64,000 nt of DNA, from assembly GCF_003130705.1 (NCBI RefSeq), contig NZ_CP021354.1, positions 5,952,001 through 6,016,000 of the forward strand, in the 5' to 3' direction. Each line of letters begins with the position of its first letter. Within the stretch, counting starts at the first letter, position 1. Source of the DNA: Rhodococcus oxybenzonivorans (GTDB taxonomy: Bacteria; Actinomycetota; Actinomycetes; Mycobacteriales; Mycobacteriaceae). Of this stretch, positions 1 through 8,444 are shown in pieces. A program made the position numbers and the translations under genes. The notes under the pieces were generated by a model. It was not told the origin of the DNA. It ran no database searches and saw nothing but the letters and a program-made list of their open reading frames with translations.

Positions 1-518
1 GGGGCAGGGACTGTCGGCTTCGGCTCGTCCACCTCGACCCCGTGCCGGGTGAGCAACTCCGCCAGGCCGCCGTCGTAGCCCTGCCCGACGGCCCGCACCT
101 TCCACTCGTCGCCGCGGCGATAAAGCTCGAGGCAGATTGCCGCCGTCTCGCTGCCGACGAGCGGTACCTCGAAAGCGACCAGCGGAGCGCCGTGCTCGTC
201 GGAGAGTGTGGCCGACAAACCGCTACGAGGGAGGGGTGTTCCCTCGTCGGCCGTCGGGTCCACACTCACCACACAGAGCACCGCCGAAGCGGTGCCGTCC
301 ACCTCGCCTAGATTCAGCCGAATCACGTTGCCGTCGTCGAGAGTCACGCCGGTCGCGGATCGAGCGTTGTAGAACACGAAGTGATCCGACGACAGCGCGC
401 GCAGGTTTCCGTCGACCACGAGCACCGACACGTCGATCGGGCTCGCGTTCACCGCCTGGAAACGCACCGAATGCGAAGGCAGCACCGTGTTCTGGCCGGC
501 CGCGAGGTGAATCGTCAC
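1..518 (-). CDS. TerD-family protein, C-terminus cut off by window start
   Basis: TerD-like beta-sandwich protein, part of the tellurite/stress Ter system. The translated 172 residues run from MTIHLAAGQN to DEPKPTVPA and show the family signatures SSDHFVFYN, LELYRRGDEWKVRAVGQGY and a closing LLTRHGVEVDE. The GTG start at 518 lies 9 nt after the stop of the upstream double-TerD gene, so the two are co-transcribed. The calcium-binding DLDA and GDDE stretches of canonical TerD are missing; TLDDGNVIRLNLGEVDG stands in their place. It is therefore a divergent, possibly non-calcium-binding member. The end of the gene lies outside the window, so an extra C-terminal domain cannot be excluded. Confidence 0.85.
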   Translation of the reverse strand, partial: MTIHLAAGQNTVLPSHSVRFQAVNASPIDVSVLVVDGNLRALSSDHFVFYNARSATGVTLDDGNVIRLNLGEVDGTASAVLCVVSVDPTADEGTPLPRSGLSATLSDEHGAPLVAFEVPLVGSETAAICLELYRRGDEWKVRAVGQGYDGGLAELLTRHGVEVDEPKPTVPA

Positions 519-527
519 CGCCCTGCC

Positions 528-1775
528 CTAGATGCCGAGGAAGCGGGTGAGTTGCGGAGCCGCTTCACCGGCGTGCTTGGCTTGAATGCCCTCACCGATC
601 GCCTGGAGCTTCCATTCGCCGCCGACGCGGTACACCTTGGCCATCACCATTCCGGTGAACGGCATGCCGCCCTGCAGGGTGAACCGGGCGAGCTCGGCCT
701 GCGAGGTGCTGTCGACCAACCGGCAGAAAGCGTTCTTCACCTGTTCGAAGGTGTGCCCGCGGTAGGAGGTGACGATGAAGACGATGCTGGACACGTGCGG
801 TGGGATGCGGGTGAGATCCACCATGATCACCTCGTCGTCGCCGGCGCCCTCCCCGGTGAGGTTGTCACCCTGGTGCCGGATCGAACCGTCCTTGGAGGCC
901 AGCTGTCCGTAGTAGGCGACGTCGACGAGGTTGTTGTCGGCGAACAGCACTGCCGACGCGTCGAGATCGACGTCTGCGGAACGGCTGCCGAACATTCCAC
1001 GCTTCTCGACGGGGTCCCAGCCGAGGCCCATCTGGATGAACGTGAGCGCGACACCCCCCTCCTTGCGGAGAGTGACCTTCTGCCCCTTGGTGAGGCTGAC
1101 CGGCCGCGACTTGGTGAGACTGACCTCGGCCGGGGCGGCCGGGGCGGCAGGCGCAGCTGGCGCTGCCGGGGGCGGAGTCGGAGCTGCAGGCGCCGGAGGC
1201 GGTGTCGGTGCTGCAGGCGCCGGAGGCGGTGTCGGTGCGGCCGGGGGCGGTGTGGGTGCAGGTGCGGGCGCGTCGTCGACGGACACGCCGTGATCGGTGA
1301 CGAGTGCCGCGAATCCGCCGGCATACCCCTGGCCCACGGCCCGCACCTTCCAGGCACCCTGACGCCGATACAGTTCGAGAGCGATCACGATCGACTCGGA
1401 GTTCAGGCCCTCGATCTTGTACTCGTACAACGGGTTACCTGCACCATCGGCCACCCGAGCGGTCGGCGGTGCGAATCGGCCGAAGTTACTGTTCGTGTCG
1501 TCGAGGGTGATCACCGCACGCACCTGCTCGATGTCGGCGGGCACCGACCCGAGCGCCACCTTCAGCGAGGCCGCCTGACCGGCAGGTCCCGGAACCAGCT
1601 GGACACCCGGACCGCTCGGCTGGTTGAAGAAGACGAAGTCGGCGTCGGAGCGCACCTTCCCCGATTCGGTCACGAGAAGTGCGGACAGGTCTGCGGCGGC
1701 CGTCAGTTCGAGAGAGACGACGACCTCGTTGACGCTCAGTGGGCCGTTCTGACCCTTGGAAAGCGGAGTGGACAC
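528..1775 (-). CDS. Double TerD-domain fusion protein with Pro/Ala linker
   Basis: 415 aa with two TerD domains joined by a low-complexity linker. Domain 1 (about residues 1-170) has ADFVFFNQPS and LELYRRQGAWKVRAVGQGY but lacks the acidic calcium loops. The linker (about 172-222) is built of APTPPPAPA units. Domain 2 (about 225-415) is canonical: VSLTKGQKVTL, DVDLDASAVLF, KDGSIRHQGDNLTGEGAGDD, and a C-terminal VYRVGGEWKLQAIGEG. The GTG start has an AAGGA ribosome site 8 nt upstream. It lies 63 nt after the HAD phosphatase gene in the same operon. TerD proteins bind calcium and are linked to tellurite, phage and stress resistance. The pairing of a degenerate and an intact domain suggests an adaptor; that part is inference. 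Confidence 0.88.
   Translation of the reverse strand: MSTPLSKGQNGPLSVNEVVVSLELTAAADLSALLVTESGKVRSDADFVFFNQPSGPGVQLVPGPAGQAASLKVALGSVPADIEQVRAVITLDDTNSNFGRFAPPTARVADGAGNPLYEYKIEGLNSESIVIALELYRRQGAWKVRAVGQGYAGGFAALVTDHGVSVDDAPAPAPTPPPAAPTPPPAPAAPTPPPAPAAPTPPPAAPAAPAAPAAPAEVSLTKSRPVSLTKGQKVTLRKEGGVALTFIQMGLGWDPVEKRGMFGSRSADVDLDASAVLFADNNLVDVAYYGQLASKDGSIRHQGDNLTGEGAGDDEVIMVDLTRIPPHVSSIVFIVTSYRGHTFEQVKNAFCRLVDSTSQAELARFTLQGGMPFTGMVMAKVYRVGGEWKLQAIGEGIQAKHAGEAAPQLTRFLGI
1183..1236. repeat. Two perfect 27-bp tandem copies in the TerD linker
   Basis: Positions 1183-1209 and 1210-1236 are identical 27-mers coding for the Pro/Ala linker of the double-TerD protein. Looser copies flank them (about 1130-1270). 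Such in-frame units can change linker length by slippage without breaking the gene. Confidence 0.85.
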
Positions 1776-1838
1776 TGCGTGATTCCTTCACTGTGGGGAG
1801 CGTCGGGTTCGTCCCGTTCGACCGGTTTGCCTACCAAC

Positions 1839-2747
1839 CTACAAAAGAGAGGTGACAGACGTCGCCGCCGCACCGTGGGCGACGCGCGCCGACATCCACC
1901 GGAGAATCTCCTCACCAGCGGCGATACCGCTGCTCTCGGTGATGGACAGCGTCGGATGCTGCCAGTTCGCCAATTCGAGTTCTCCGTGGCGTGGGCGGAT
2001 CGCGGCGTCGGCGGCGCTCAGCATGTTGGCGTCGAGCGCACCGTCACCGGCTGCGAGAACGGGTGCATCCGATGGAAGCACCCCGTCGTCGATCAGCCGC
2101 GAACGAACCTCGGCGACCGCGAGGCTCTTACACACCGCGTTCGGCATCGTGTAGATCTTGCGACCCTGCTGCGACGCCCCCCATCCCCGCGCCGCACACC
2201 ATTCGTCCCACTCCTCGACGAATCCCGACGGCATCGCTTCGGGATCCACGACCAGGTAGGAAAACAACTCGTCGGCGACGCGGAAAGTGCGGACCCAGCT
2301 GTCGTCGATCCGGCGACCCAGTTCGGTCCCGACCTCCTCGAGTGAGGCGCCACCGGTTGCGAGCGCGGTCTCGACACCGGTGCGCCACTGCTCGTCGGGT
2401 ACCCCGTCGACCAGGATGTTTCCGCCGTTCGTGGTGATGGCATACCGCCAGGGCGCGCCGGGCAACTCGATCCGCTGGAACTGCACGATGGTTCTCGTCG
2501 TCGTGGGGACCACCACCGCCGAAGCGGTGAGCTTCCTCAGCATAGCCTCGGCGGCGGAGGTGACGTACGACAACGGTTTTCCGTCGTACACCTCGACGCA
2601 CAACACGTCCTCGGCGTCCGGCGTGGACGTCACGTCGGACTCCGCCGTACCGAGCTCCATCGCGGTACGCGAATAAATCATGGTCCGGTCGAGGTCGGTG
2701 GCGATCAGCGCCGTCCTGCCTGAACTTTTGGTGTCCTGCCTGCTCAT
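1839..2747 (-). CDS. HAD-superfamily phosphatase of the Ter module
   Basis: 302 aa. The N-terminal ALIATDLDRTMIYS is HAD motif I (nucleophile Asp in DLDRT); the C-terminal APVLAAGDGALDANML carries the motif IV acidic pair. It resembles sucrose-phosphatase/Cof-like HAD enzymes with a C2-type cap between. The start chosen is ATG 2747, whose ATGA overlaps the stop of the StiP gene (2744), a sign of translational coupling; an in-frame start at 2774 would lie inside that gene. HAD phosphatases are a standard part of the predicted Ter-linked biosynthetic operons, where they should remove phosphate from a phosphoribosyl-derived intermediate. The substrate is unknown. Confidence 0.85.
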   Translation of the reverse strand: MSRQDTKSSGRTALIATDLDRTMIYSRTAMELGTAESDVTSTPDAEDVLCVEVYDGKPLSYVTSAAEAMLRKLTASAVVVPTTTRTIVQFQRIELPGAPWRYAITTNGGNILVDGVPDEQWRTGVETALATGGASLEEVGTELGRRIDDSWVRTFRVADELFSYLVVDPEAMPSGFVEEWDEWCAARGWGASQQGRKIYTMPNAVCKSLAVAEVRSRLIDDGVLPSDAPVLAAGDGALDANMLSAADAAIRPRHGELELANWQHPTLSITESSGIAAGEEILRWMSARVAHGAAATSVTSLL

Positions 2748-3868
2748 GTCACATCCTTGATGAGGCCCATGCACGAATACGCCAGGTCGGGCACTTCCTC
2801 CACCGGAACCGAGCGCGCCGCGGCGAGCAGTCGAATGTGCGCGTGCTCAGGCGCGTCGAGGTCGCGAACGAGTACACGCCACGGCACGCGTCGCAGCAAT
2901 ACCCGGGTGGTCTCGCCGACTCCCGGCTTGACGAAGTTGACGGTGGAAATTCCGTACTGCTCGCGGATTGCCTCGACCGATTTCCAGCCGTCCCAGGTCG
3001 GTGTCCGGTCACCGCGGAGTAGCTTATCCACGTCACCGGGAACGTGTTCGCGCACATCGGCGAAAGCGGCGGAGACGGAGTCGAGGAGATGATTGGACAC
3101 GTCCTCACCCGCGAGGTGGGCGTAGAACTTGGCGCCGTGGAAGTCGCCCGGCCCGATCAGGGTGTCGTTGAGGACCGTGCGCGACACCAGTCCGGAGACC
3201 GTCGAGTTGAGGCAGGCGGAGGCGATGAGGAAATCGTCGCGGGTGCCGAACGTGCGTACGCAGTGCCCGGGGTCGGCGAGGACTGCGAGGTCGTCGTCGA
3301 AAACGGCACCCCCGGCGTCGCGGTACTCGGTGAGCGCCTGCGACAGCTCTCGCGCGATGGCGCCCTTACCCGTCCAGCCGTCCACGAACACCACTTTGCG
3401 GGAATCATGATGCGCCGCAATATAATCAAGGGCGGTCGCATCGATACCGCGGTCCCGGACGATCGAGACGGCGTAGTGGGGCAGCGCCACTCCGGCAACC
3501 TCGCGCGCCCACCGCCGCATCAACACGCCCACCGGGGTCCCGGCGCGCGCCAGCGATACGAGGGTGATGTCCCGGCCTCGTTCGGCCAGGACCAGTTCGG
3601 TCACGGTCCCCACCGCCCGGGCAAGTCGGATGGCACTGTCCTGCAGGACCTTCTCGAACAGCTCGCGGTATTCGACGTCCGGCTGATACTCGATCGGCAG
3701 GGTTTCGGCGTAGTGGGCGTCACCCGCCTGGATGCGCCGTTCCCGCTCTGCCACGTCCGCCTCGAGGTTGACGTGGGAGAGGTCTTTGAGCAGCCACGCC
3801 ACCTCTTCGGCGGCGTACGACCCGAATGCGGGTCCGGTCAACGGGCCGGGTCCGGTCGGACCTGTCAC
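2744..3868 (-). CDS. StiP-family phosphoribosyltransferase with C-terminal PELOTA-type domain
   Basis: 374 aa. The first 270 residues match the family often named cysteine protease StiP, reinterpreted as a phosphoribosyltransferase. The loop KVVFVDGWTGKGAIARE has the acidic, Gly/Thr-rich form of a PRPP-binding site, and TLVSLARAGTPVGVLMRR is also typical. The C-terminal 90 residues (GVGETTRVLLRRVPWRVLVR onward, ending SCMGLIKDVT) look like the PELOTA RNA-binding domain that accompanies it. GTG 3868 overlaps the upstream stop as GTGA, and the stop overlaps the HAD start as ATGA, so three genes are coupled. It probably acts on a nucleobase-like or RNA-linked substrate; this is inferred from the family. 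Confidence 0.85.
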   Translation of the reverse strand: MTGPTGPGPLTGPAFGSYAAEEVAWLLKDLSHVNLEADVAERERRIQAGDAHYAETLPIEYQPDVEYRELFEKVLQDSAIRLARAVGTVTELVLAERGRDITLVSLARAGTPVGVLMRRWAREVAGVALPHYAVSIVRDRGIDATALDYIAAHHDSRKVVFVDGWTGKGAIARELSQALTEYRDAGGAVFDDDLAVLADPGHCVRTFGTRDDFLIASACLNSTVSGLVSRTVLNDTLIGPGDFHGAKFYAHLAGEDVSNHLLDSVSAAFADVREHVPGDVDKLLRGDRTPTWDGWKSVEAIREQYGISTVNFVKPGVGETTRVLLRRVPWRVLVRDLDAPEHAHIRLLAAARSVPVEEVPDLAYSCMGLIKDVT

Positions 3869-5148
3869 GACGACACACCTTCTCGTGCGGCCCGTAGCCG
3901 GGCGGGGTCGGCTCCCGACACCACTGCGAGCACCACGTCGGTGCCCGATGCGGTGAGCACGTCGAGCAGGCCACCCTTGGAAGTCAGCCGGTCGGTGTCG
4001 GCCGGCGCGTCGACCATCACGACCACCACGGCATCCTCGTCCGGCCACTGCGCGTTGTACAGGAATCTGGGCTGTTCCTCACCGGATTCGGGTGCGATGA
4101 AGCGGAATCCACGGCGCAGTGGATATCCGGCCTCGTTCAGCACGTACGCCGGCGACCGCGTCGTCGTCTGGTATCGCACCCGATGGCCGGATGTCGAGAG
4201 CGCTTCCGCCACCCTCAGCGGCAGATACATCAACTCCTCGTGCCCGACGACGATCACGGGGCGCCGGGAATCGAGACGATCACCGAGTGCGGCAGCCACG
4301 GATCCGACAGCGTGATCGAAGGCGGGAACGTCTTCGCTCAGGAATCCGTGACGCCCTCCGTCGGGAACCGTTGCAGGCCAGGTGAGGTCGACGCGCTCTA
4401 CGGTGCCTGCCCGCTCGGCGACGCCGTTGAGCACCGGGTCGGGAAGAGCTGCGACGGACTCCACCAGCCCGTCCGGGAGCTCCGTGCAGCCCTGCGCCAA
4501 GCTGACACTGTCGATCCGTACGCCCAGCTCCGCCGCGGCAACGTCCATGGCGTCGCGATGCTCCGAGGTACGCATGTCCACGAGCGACGCCACCACGTAG
4601 CGGCTGCGCTGGTTGTGCCGGTGCAGTGCGCGTATCGCGTCGACTGCGGTGGCCCCCGTGGAGATCTCGTCGTCGACAAGGACGAGCGGCAGGTCGTTGG
4701 CGAACAATTCGGCGCTGGTCGGTTGCAGCTGGTGGCTGGTGGCGTGGGAGTGCCCTTCCTCGAACCCGGCGAACGTCCCCACCTGCGGGACGTCACGACG
4801 AGTCGAGTGAAGGTAGCACCGGGCGTGCAGCCGGGCGGCGACACAGTGCCCGAGGCCGGTCGCGGTCTCGGCGAACCCGAGCACCACTGGATCGACGTCC
4901 GAACCGAGCACCTCGGCAACCAGGTCACCGAGGGTGTTGCCCGCGGAGATCACGACCCCGGGTTCGGTGGGCAGGTGCTTGCCAAGGACCGTCGAGACGA
5001 GCAGGTGCGCCCGGCGCGGGTTGCGGCGCAGCCCCGGCTCGATCAGCTCGGGAACGGTGAGCCCGACCGCCGAATCGACGTGAGCGAGCGTCAGCCCGAG
5101 ATGCTCGGTGGCCCAGGGCACCTCACGTAACACGGTCGGTGACGTCAT
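3865..5148 (-). CDS. Phosphoribosyltransferase with C-terminal TRSP domain
   Basis: 427 aa. The N-terminal half is a phosphoribosyltransferase: PLVLVDDEISTGATAVDAIR is a textbook PRPP-binding loop. The C-terminal half has a P-loop-like VIVVGHEELMYLPLRVAEAL followed by the motif that names the TRSP domain (YQTTTRSPAYVLN, then EAGYPLRRGFRF). ATG 5148 overlaps the stop of the HpcH-like gene as ATGA, which decides the start over an ATG 31 codons upstream. Together with the StiP gene this gives two distinct phosphoribosyltransferases in a row, the hallmark of the predicted Ter-linked nucleoside-like biosynthetic pathway. Confidence 0.88.
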   Translation of the reverse strand: MTSPTVLREVPWATEHLGLTLAHVDSAVGLTVPELIEPGLRRNPRRAHLLVSTVLGKHLPTEPGVVISAGNTLGDLVAEVLGSDVDPVVLGFAETATGLGHCVAARLHARCYLHSTRRDVPQVGTFAGFEEGHSHATSHQLQPTSAELFANDLPLVLVDDEISTGATAVDAIRALHRHNQRSRYVVASLVDMRTSEHRDAMDVAAAELGVRIDSVSLAQGCTELPDGLVESVAALPDPVLNGVAERAGTVERVDLTWPATVPDGGRHGFLSEDVPAFDHAVGSVAAALGDRLDSRRPVIVVGHEELMYLPLRVAEALSTSGHRVRYQTTTRSPAYVLNEAGYPLRRGFRFIAPESGEEQPRFLYNAQWPDEDAVVVVMVDAPADTDRLTSKGGLLDVLTASGTDVVLAVVSGADPARLRAAREGVSS

Positions 5149-6365
5149 CGGACGGCCAGCGCAGTCAACAGATCCACGAATGTGATCCCCTCGTTTGTCA
5201 CGCCGAACACTTTGGCTCGGACGAGCGTCTTCTCGGCCCAATTGCGATGAGGGCGCATCTCGTTCATCTTGTTGCGGTACCCCGAGGCGCGCACCCCTCC
5301 GACGCCGTCGGCGCCGAGAATGTCGAGAGCGTCGTGGTACTCCTCGTGCGTGACCGCGGACAGGGCGTGCACGGCGGCCACGTGGGTGGGATGGATCACC
5401 GTTTTGCCCTGGATACCGTTGGCCCGGTCGAGCGCGATTTCACGGAGCAGACCATCGAGATCCCGGCTCACCAATTGCTGACGGAACCGCACCTCGTCGT
5501 GTTCCTCGAACGGAGTCGCGCGCAGCGTGGGCCGGAACATCCGCTCGTGATCGGCGAAGTACTCCCACACCGGTCCGGTGATGACGTGCCCGGTGTCGTC
5601 GCTACGCCCGAGGTAGTTGACGATGGCGGCAATCGCGTCGGCCACCACCCGGACGTCGTAGATCGTCAGGTCGCGGTCACGTCTGATCCCGAAGGTGCCG
5701 CACATGTCGGTGGCCCCGACCCGCACCGCGAGGATCTGATCACGACGCTCGGCCAGCAACTCGCCGATACGCGCGAGTTCGTGGTCACGGGTCTCCCGGT
5801 GTACCAGTTCCGGCGATTCGAGCACGGGCATCGCGTACAGGTGCTTGCCGAGACGATCGGACGCCGCGGCCAGCTCGTCGAGGAATTCGCGGCCGGTGAC
5901 GCTCCCGAACTTCGGGATCACGAACCCGGTGAGGACCTCCGCGCCCGTGGTCAGCAGCTCGGCGATGCGCCGAAGATCAGCGGCCGCCCGCACCCGCACG
6001 AAGAGCTGCAGCCGGGCACCACCCGAAGCGGCCAGCCGGTCGAGCGCGTCGATGGCATTGAGCAGCGCGAACTCCACTTGATCGTCGGCAACGGCGTCCT
6101 CGAGGTCGAGGACCATCGAGCACACGCCCTCCGCGGACCGGCGAAGCACGATGTCCGCCAGATCGGACCGGGTGGCCGGCACGTACAACGTCGCACCGAG
6201 GGCGACGGCCAGCACCACCCTGTCCTCGTCCGGTTCCAGCGACTGCGGAGCGTGCAGGAACAACCGTTCGTGAGTCTGTGAGTCGAGGTGGTGAAAGTGC
6301 CGAACCCGCGGCATCGTGGTACCCGGTGTCACGGCGCCTGCCGCGGTCTGTTCGCTAATACTCAT
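5145..6365 (-). CDS. HpcH/HpaI aldolase or citrate-lyase (CitE)-like enzyme of the Ter module
   Basis: 406 aa TIM-barrel lyase. SMVLDLEDAVADDQVEFAL is the CitE metal-binding signature and LFVRVR the conserved substrate arginine; VIPKFGSVTGREF and IYDVRVVADAIAAIVNYLG follow in order. It is longer than ordinary CitE (about 290 aa), as in the C-C bond lyase group found in Ter operons. ATG 6365 follows a GGGGGG stretch; the gene ends in an ATGA overlap with the phosphoribosyltransferase. In the predicted pathway this lyase would form or split a C-C bond on the phosphoribosyl product. The substrate cannot be read from sequence. Confidence 0.87.
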   Translation of the reverse strand: MSISEQTAAGAVTPGTTMPRVRHFHHLDSQTHERLFLHAPQSLEPDEDRVVLAVALGATLYVPATRSDLADIVLRRSAEGVCSMVLDLEDAVADDQVEFALLNAIDALDRLAASGGARLQLFVRVRAAADLRRIAELLTTGAEVLTGFVIPKFGSVTGREFLDELAAASDRLGKHLYAMPVLESPELVHRETRDHELARIGELLAERRDQILAVRVGATDMCGTFGIRRDRDLTIYDVRVVADAIAAIVNYLGRSDDTGHVITGPVWEYFADHERMFRPTLRATPFEEHDEVRFRQQLVSRDLDGLLREIALDRANGIQGKTVIHPTHVAAVHALSAVTHEEYHDALDILGADGVGGVRASGYRNKMNEMRPHRNWAEKTLVRAKVFGVTNEGITFVDLLTALAVR

Positions 6366-6377
6366 CGTCCCCCCATG

Positions 6378-7571
6378 TCATCGCTGCGCTGTATGTCCTC
6401 TCATCTTCTGAACCACCTCGGCAATGAACGCCGACACCGCATCGAGCTGGGTGATATACGCCCAGTAGTCGGGGTGCCTGCCCGTCAGTGTCCCTGCGAT
6501 CCGGTGGATCCGCTCGAGCTGGGCGTCGAGGACCGACCCCCATTCCCGCACGAGCCCGCGATTGACAGCCAACATCTGGGCATCGCGCAGGCGAAATCTG
6601 ATTTCGTTCTCTTTCGCACGCGGATTCTCGCGGACGTGCCGCAGTAGTCGCAACCGGTCGGTGACACCGTCCACTTTCGCCTCGGCATCCGCCAGATGAG
6701 TCCGCGCCGCGCTCGTCAACTCGAGCGCGCCTTCCGGGTTGCCCGCGGTCAGGGCCTCACGCGCCTTCTGCAGATCGGCCTCGGCCTGTTCGATCTGCAG
6801 GCGACTGTCCTGTTGGTTGTGGACGAGATCCGCCGAACTTCTCGCGTTGAACTCTCGCAACAGTGCGGAGTAGGCAGGCGCGAGCCGCTCGGCACGGGTC
6901 TGCACGGCGGCGATCCGGGTGGTCACCGACGACACCGCATGTGACGCGTCCCGCTCCTTGGACGGCGCAGCCGCCAGCGCACTGTCGAGGGCCGCCGCAG
7001 CATCCCGTACCCGGCCCGCGGCTTCGCGCACCGGGTTGGCCCCCCGGGCTGCCTGCAAGGCCGCGACGGCGTCGTCGAGCGCCGCAGCGGATGCCCGCAC
7101 CGACGGATAGTCGCCGTACGCCTGGTGTCGCCGCAGCCCGTCCCGAGCGGCCTCGGCTGTCTGCAGGGCCTGCTGCGCCACCTGCGGAATCGCGGCCAGC
7201 ATCGCCATGGATTCCTCGAGATGACCGCGATGCGCGCGGTAGAACTCGTCCAGCGCCTGTGTCGCGGCCACCAATTGCGCTGTGACCTGCTCGAATGCGG
7301 CGGTTGCCGCCGGCGACTGGACGCCGTCGAATTGATCTTCCGCCGCGAGATACGCGGACGCCGCCTGATAGCACCCCTCCCGAACCGGCTCCCACATCCG
7401 CTGGACTCCGCGTTCCGGGGTGAGCTGTTTCGAGGCGTCGACCGCCGCGGCGGCGATGCTCTGACGGTTGTCCATGTCGAGAAACGCTGCGACCATGGTG
7501 TCGTGGGCGCGACGAGTCGACTCGTCGCTCCGGGCTCTTCCTCGGAAGCGTCCCGACCATCCGCTCGTCAC
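6378..7571 (-). CDS. Alpha-helical coiled-coil protein heading the Ter operon
   Basis: About 397 aa, nearly all helical and rich in Ala, Glu, Gln and Arg, with long heptad-like stretches (for example LQIEQAEADLQKAREALTAG) and no signal peptide or membrane span. I recognise no enzyme motif. It lies 12 nt upstream of the HpcH-like gene and is probably first in the operon. Start is uncertain: a TTG at 7631 is possible, but it sits inside a TTGTCCACA box, so I prefer GTG 7571 (VTSGWSGRFRG); ATG 7496 is a third choice. A scaffold for the Ter enzymes or TerD proteins is plausible but is only inferred from position. Confidence 0.7.
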   Translation of the reverse strand: MTSGWSGRFRGRARSDESTRRAHDTMVAAFLDMDNRQSIAAAAVDASKQLTPERGVQRMWEPVREGCYQAASAYLAAEDQFDGVQSPAATAAFEQVTAQLVAATQALDEFYRAHRGHLEESMAMLAAIPQVAQQALQTAEAARDGLRRHQAYGDYPSVRASAAALDDAVAALQAARGANPVREAAGRVRDAAAALDSALAAAPSKERDASHAVSSVTTRIAAVQTRAERLAPAYSALLREFNARSSADLVHNQQDSRLQIEQAEADLQKAREALTAGNPEGALELTSAARTHLADAEAKVDGVTDRLRLLRHVRENPRAKENEIRFRLRDAQMLAVNRGLVREWGSVLDAQLERIHRIAGTLTGRHPDYWAYITQLDAVSAFIAEVVQKMRGHTAQR

Positions 7572-7622
7572 ACCTGAAATCGTACTGGTCGGCGCCGTCG
7601 GCCCGAGCTGACCGGAATCGCC

Positions 7623-7643
7623 TGTGGACAAACCTGTGGACAG
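7623..7643 (-). promoter_or_regulatory. Two DnaA-box-like sites between divergent Ter operons
   Basis: On the minus strand TTGTCCACA (7623-7631) and CTGTCCACA (7635-7643) lie 12 bp apart in the same orientation. The first equals the DnaA box used in high-GC actinobacteria. They sit in the 180-bp divergent promoter region of the Ter locus. Binding is not shown; one perfect and one near-perfect box side by side is unusual outside origins. Confidence 0.4.
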
Positions 7644-7751
7644 CTATCGGATGGGACAAGTCGGACAAATTCATTATCGTGGTGGTGCACGACGATCTCG
7701 AGACTTCGACAGCCGTCGAGGTCGAACACCTCCTCTCGAAAGGACCCCTGA

Positions 7752-8327
7752 ATGGGCGTCAGCTTGACCAAGGGCGGCAACGTTTCACTCACGAAGGAGG
7801 CGCCGAACCTGACTGCGGTCGCTGTCGGACTCGGATGGGACGCTCGTTCGACCACCGGTACCGACTTCGACCTCGACGCCAGCGCCATCGGTGCGGGTGC
7901 CGACAAGAAGGTTGTCTCCGACCAGCACTTCGTCTTCTTCAACAACCTGCGCTCACCGGACGGTTCCATCGAGCACGTCGGTGACAACACCACCGGCGCC
8001 GGCGAAGGCGACGACGAGGTGATCAACGTCAACCTGGCGGCGGTCCCCGCGAACATCGAGAGCATCATCTTCCCCGTCTCGATCTACGACGCCGAGACCC
8101 GCTCGCAGTCGTTCGGCCAGGTTCGCAACGCGTACATCCGCGTCGTCGACCAGGCAAACGGCAACGAGCTCGCCCGATACGACCTGTCCGAGGATGCGTC
8201 CACCGAGACGGCGATGGTCTTCGGTGAGCTGTACCGGAACGGCGCAGAGTGGAAGTTCCGCGCCATCGGCCAGGGCTACGCGTCCGGGCTCGCCGGTATC
8301 GCCCGCGACTACGGCGTCAACGTCTGA
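7752..8327 (+). CDS. terD: TerD-family calcium-binding stress protein
   Basis: 191 aa, the usual length of TerD/TerE. All signatures are present: MGVSLTKGGNVSLTKEAP at the start, TDFDLDASAIGAG, SPDGSIEHVGDNTTGAGEGD (calcium loops), VRNAYIRVVD, and ELYRNGAEWKFRAIGQGY. ATG 7752 follows GAAAGGACCCCTGA. It is divergent from the coiled-coil/HpcH/phosphoribosyltransferase operon and followed by the DUF475 membrane protein. Family members confer resistance to tellurite and other stress and bind two calcium ions. This is the intact TerD of the locus, unlike the two degenerate domains at the left edge. Confidence 0.95.
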   Translation: MGVSLTKGGNVSLTKEAPNLTAVAVGLGWDARSTTGTDFDLDASAIGAGADKKVVSDQHFVFFNNLRSPDGSIEHVGDNTTGAGEGDDEVINVNLAAVPANIESIIFPVSIYDAETRSQSFGQVRNAYIRVVDQANGNELARYDLSEDASTETAMVFGELYRNGAEWKFRAIGQGYASGLAGIARDYGVNV

Positions 8328-8444
8328 CGGTAGTTTCGCTACATCAGCCGGGTAGGGTTTCGCGTCGCTGACGTGGAACCCTCCTCGGCGTTCGTATTCC
8401 AGCAGTAGCCACCCGGCATTGCCCAACAAGAAAGGCCACGCTCA

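Noticed and set aside
381..2345. Long plus-strand open frame of about 650 codons across the TerD and HAD genes
   Set aside because: It is antisense to well-conserved genes, has Arg/His-rich low-complexity translation and no ribosome site; a typical high-GC shadow.
7621..7643. Chromosome origin
   Set aside because: Only two DnaA-type boxes and none of dnaA, dnaN, gyrB or rpmH nearby.
8328..8444. Possible manganese (yybP-ykoY) riboswitch before the DUF475 gene
   Set aside because: An AGGGTTTC/GGAACCCT pairing exists, but I cannot align the conserved riboswitch core; evidence is insufficient.
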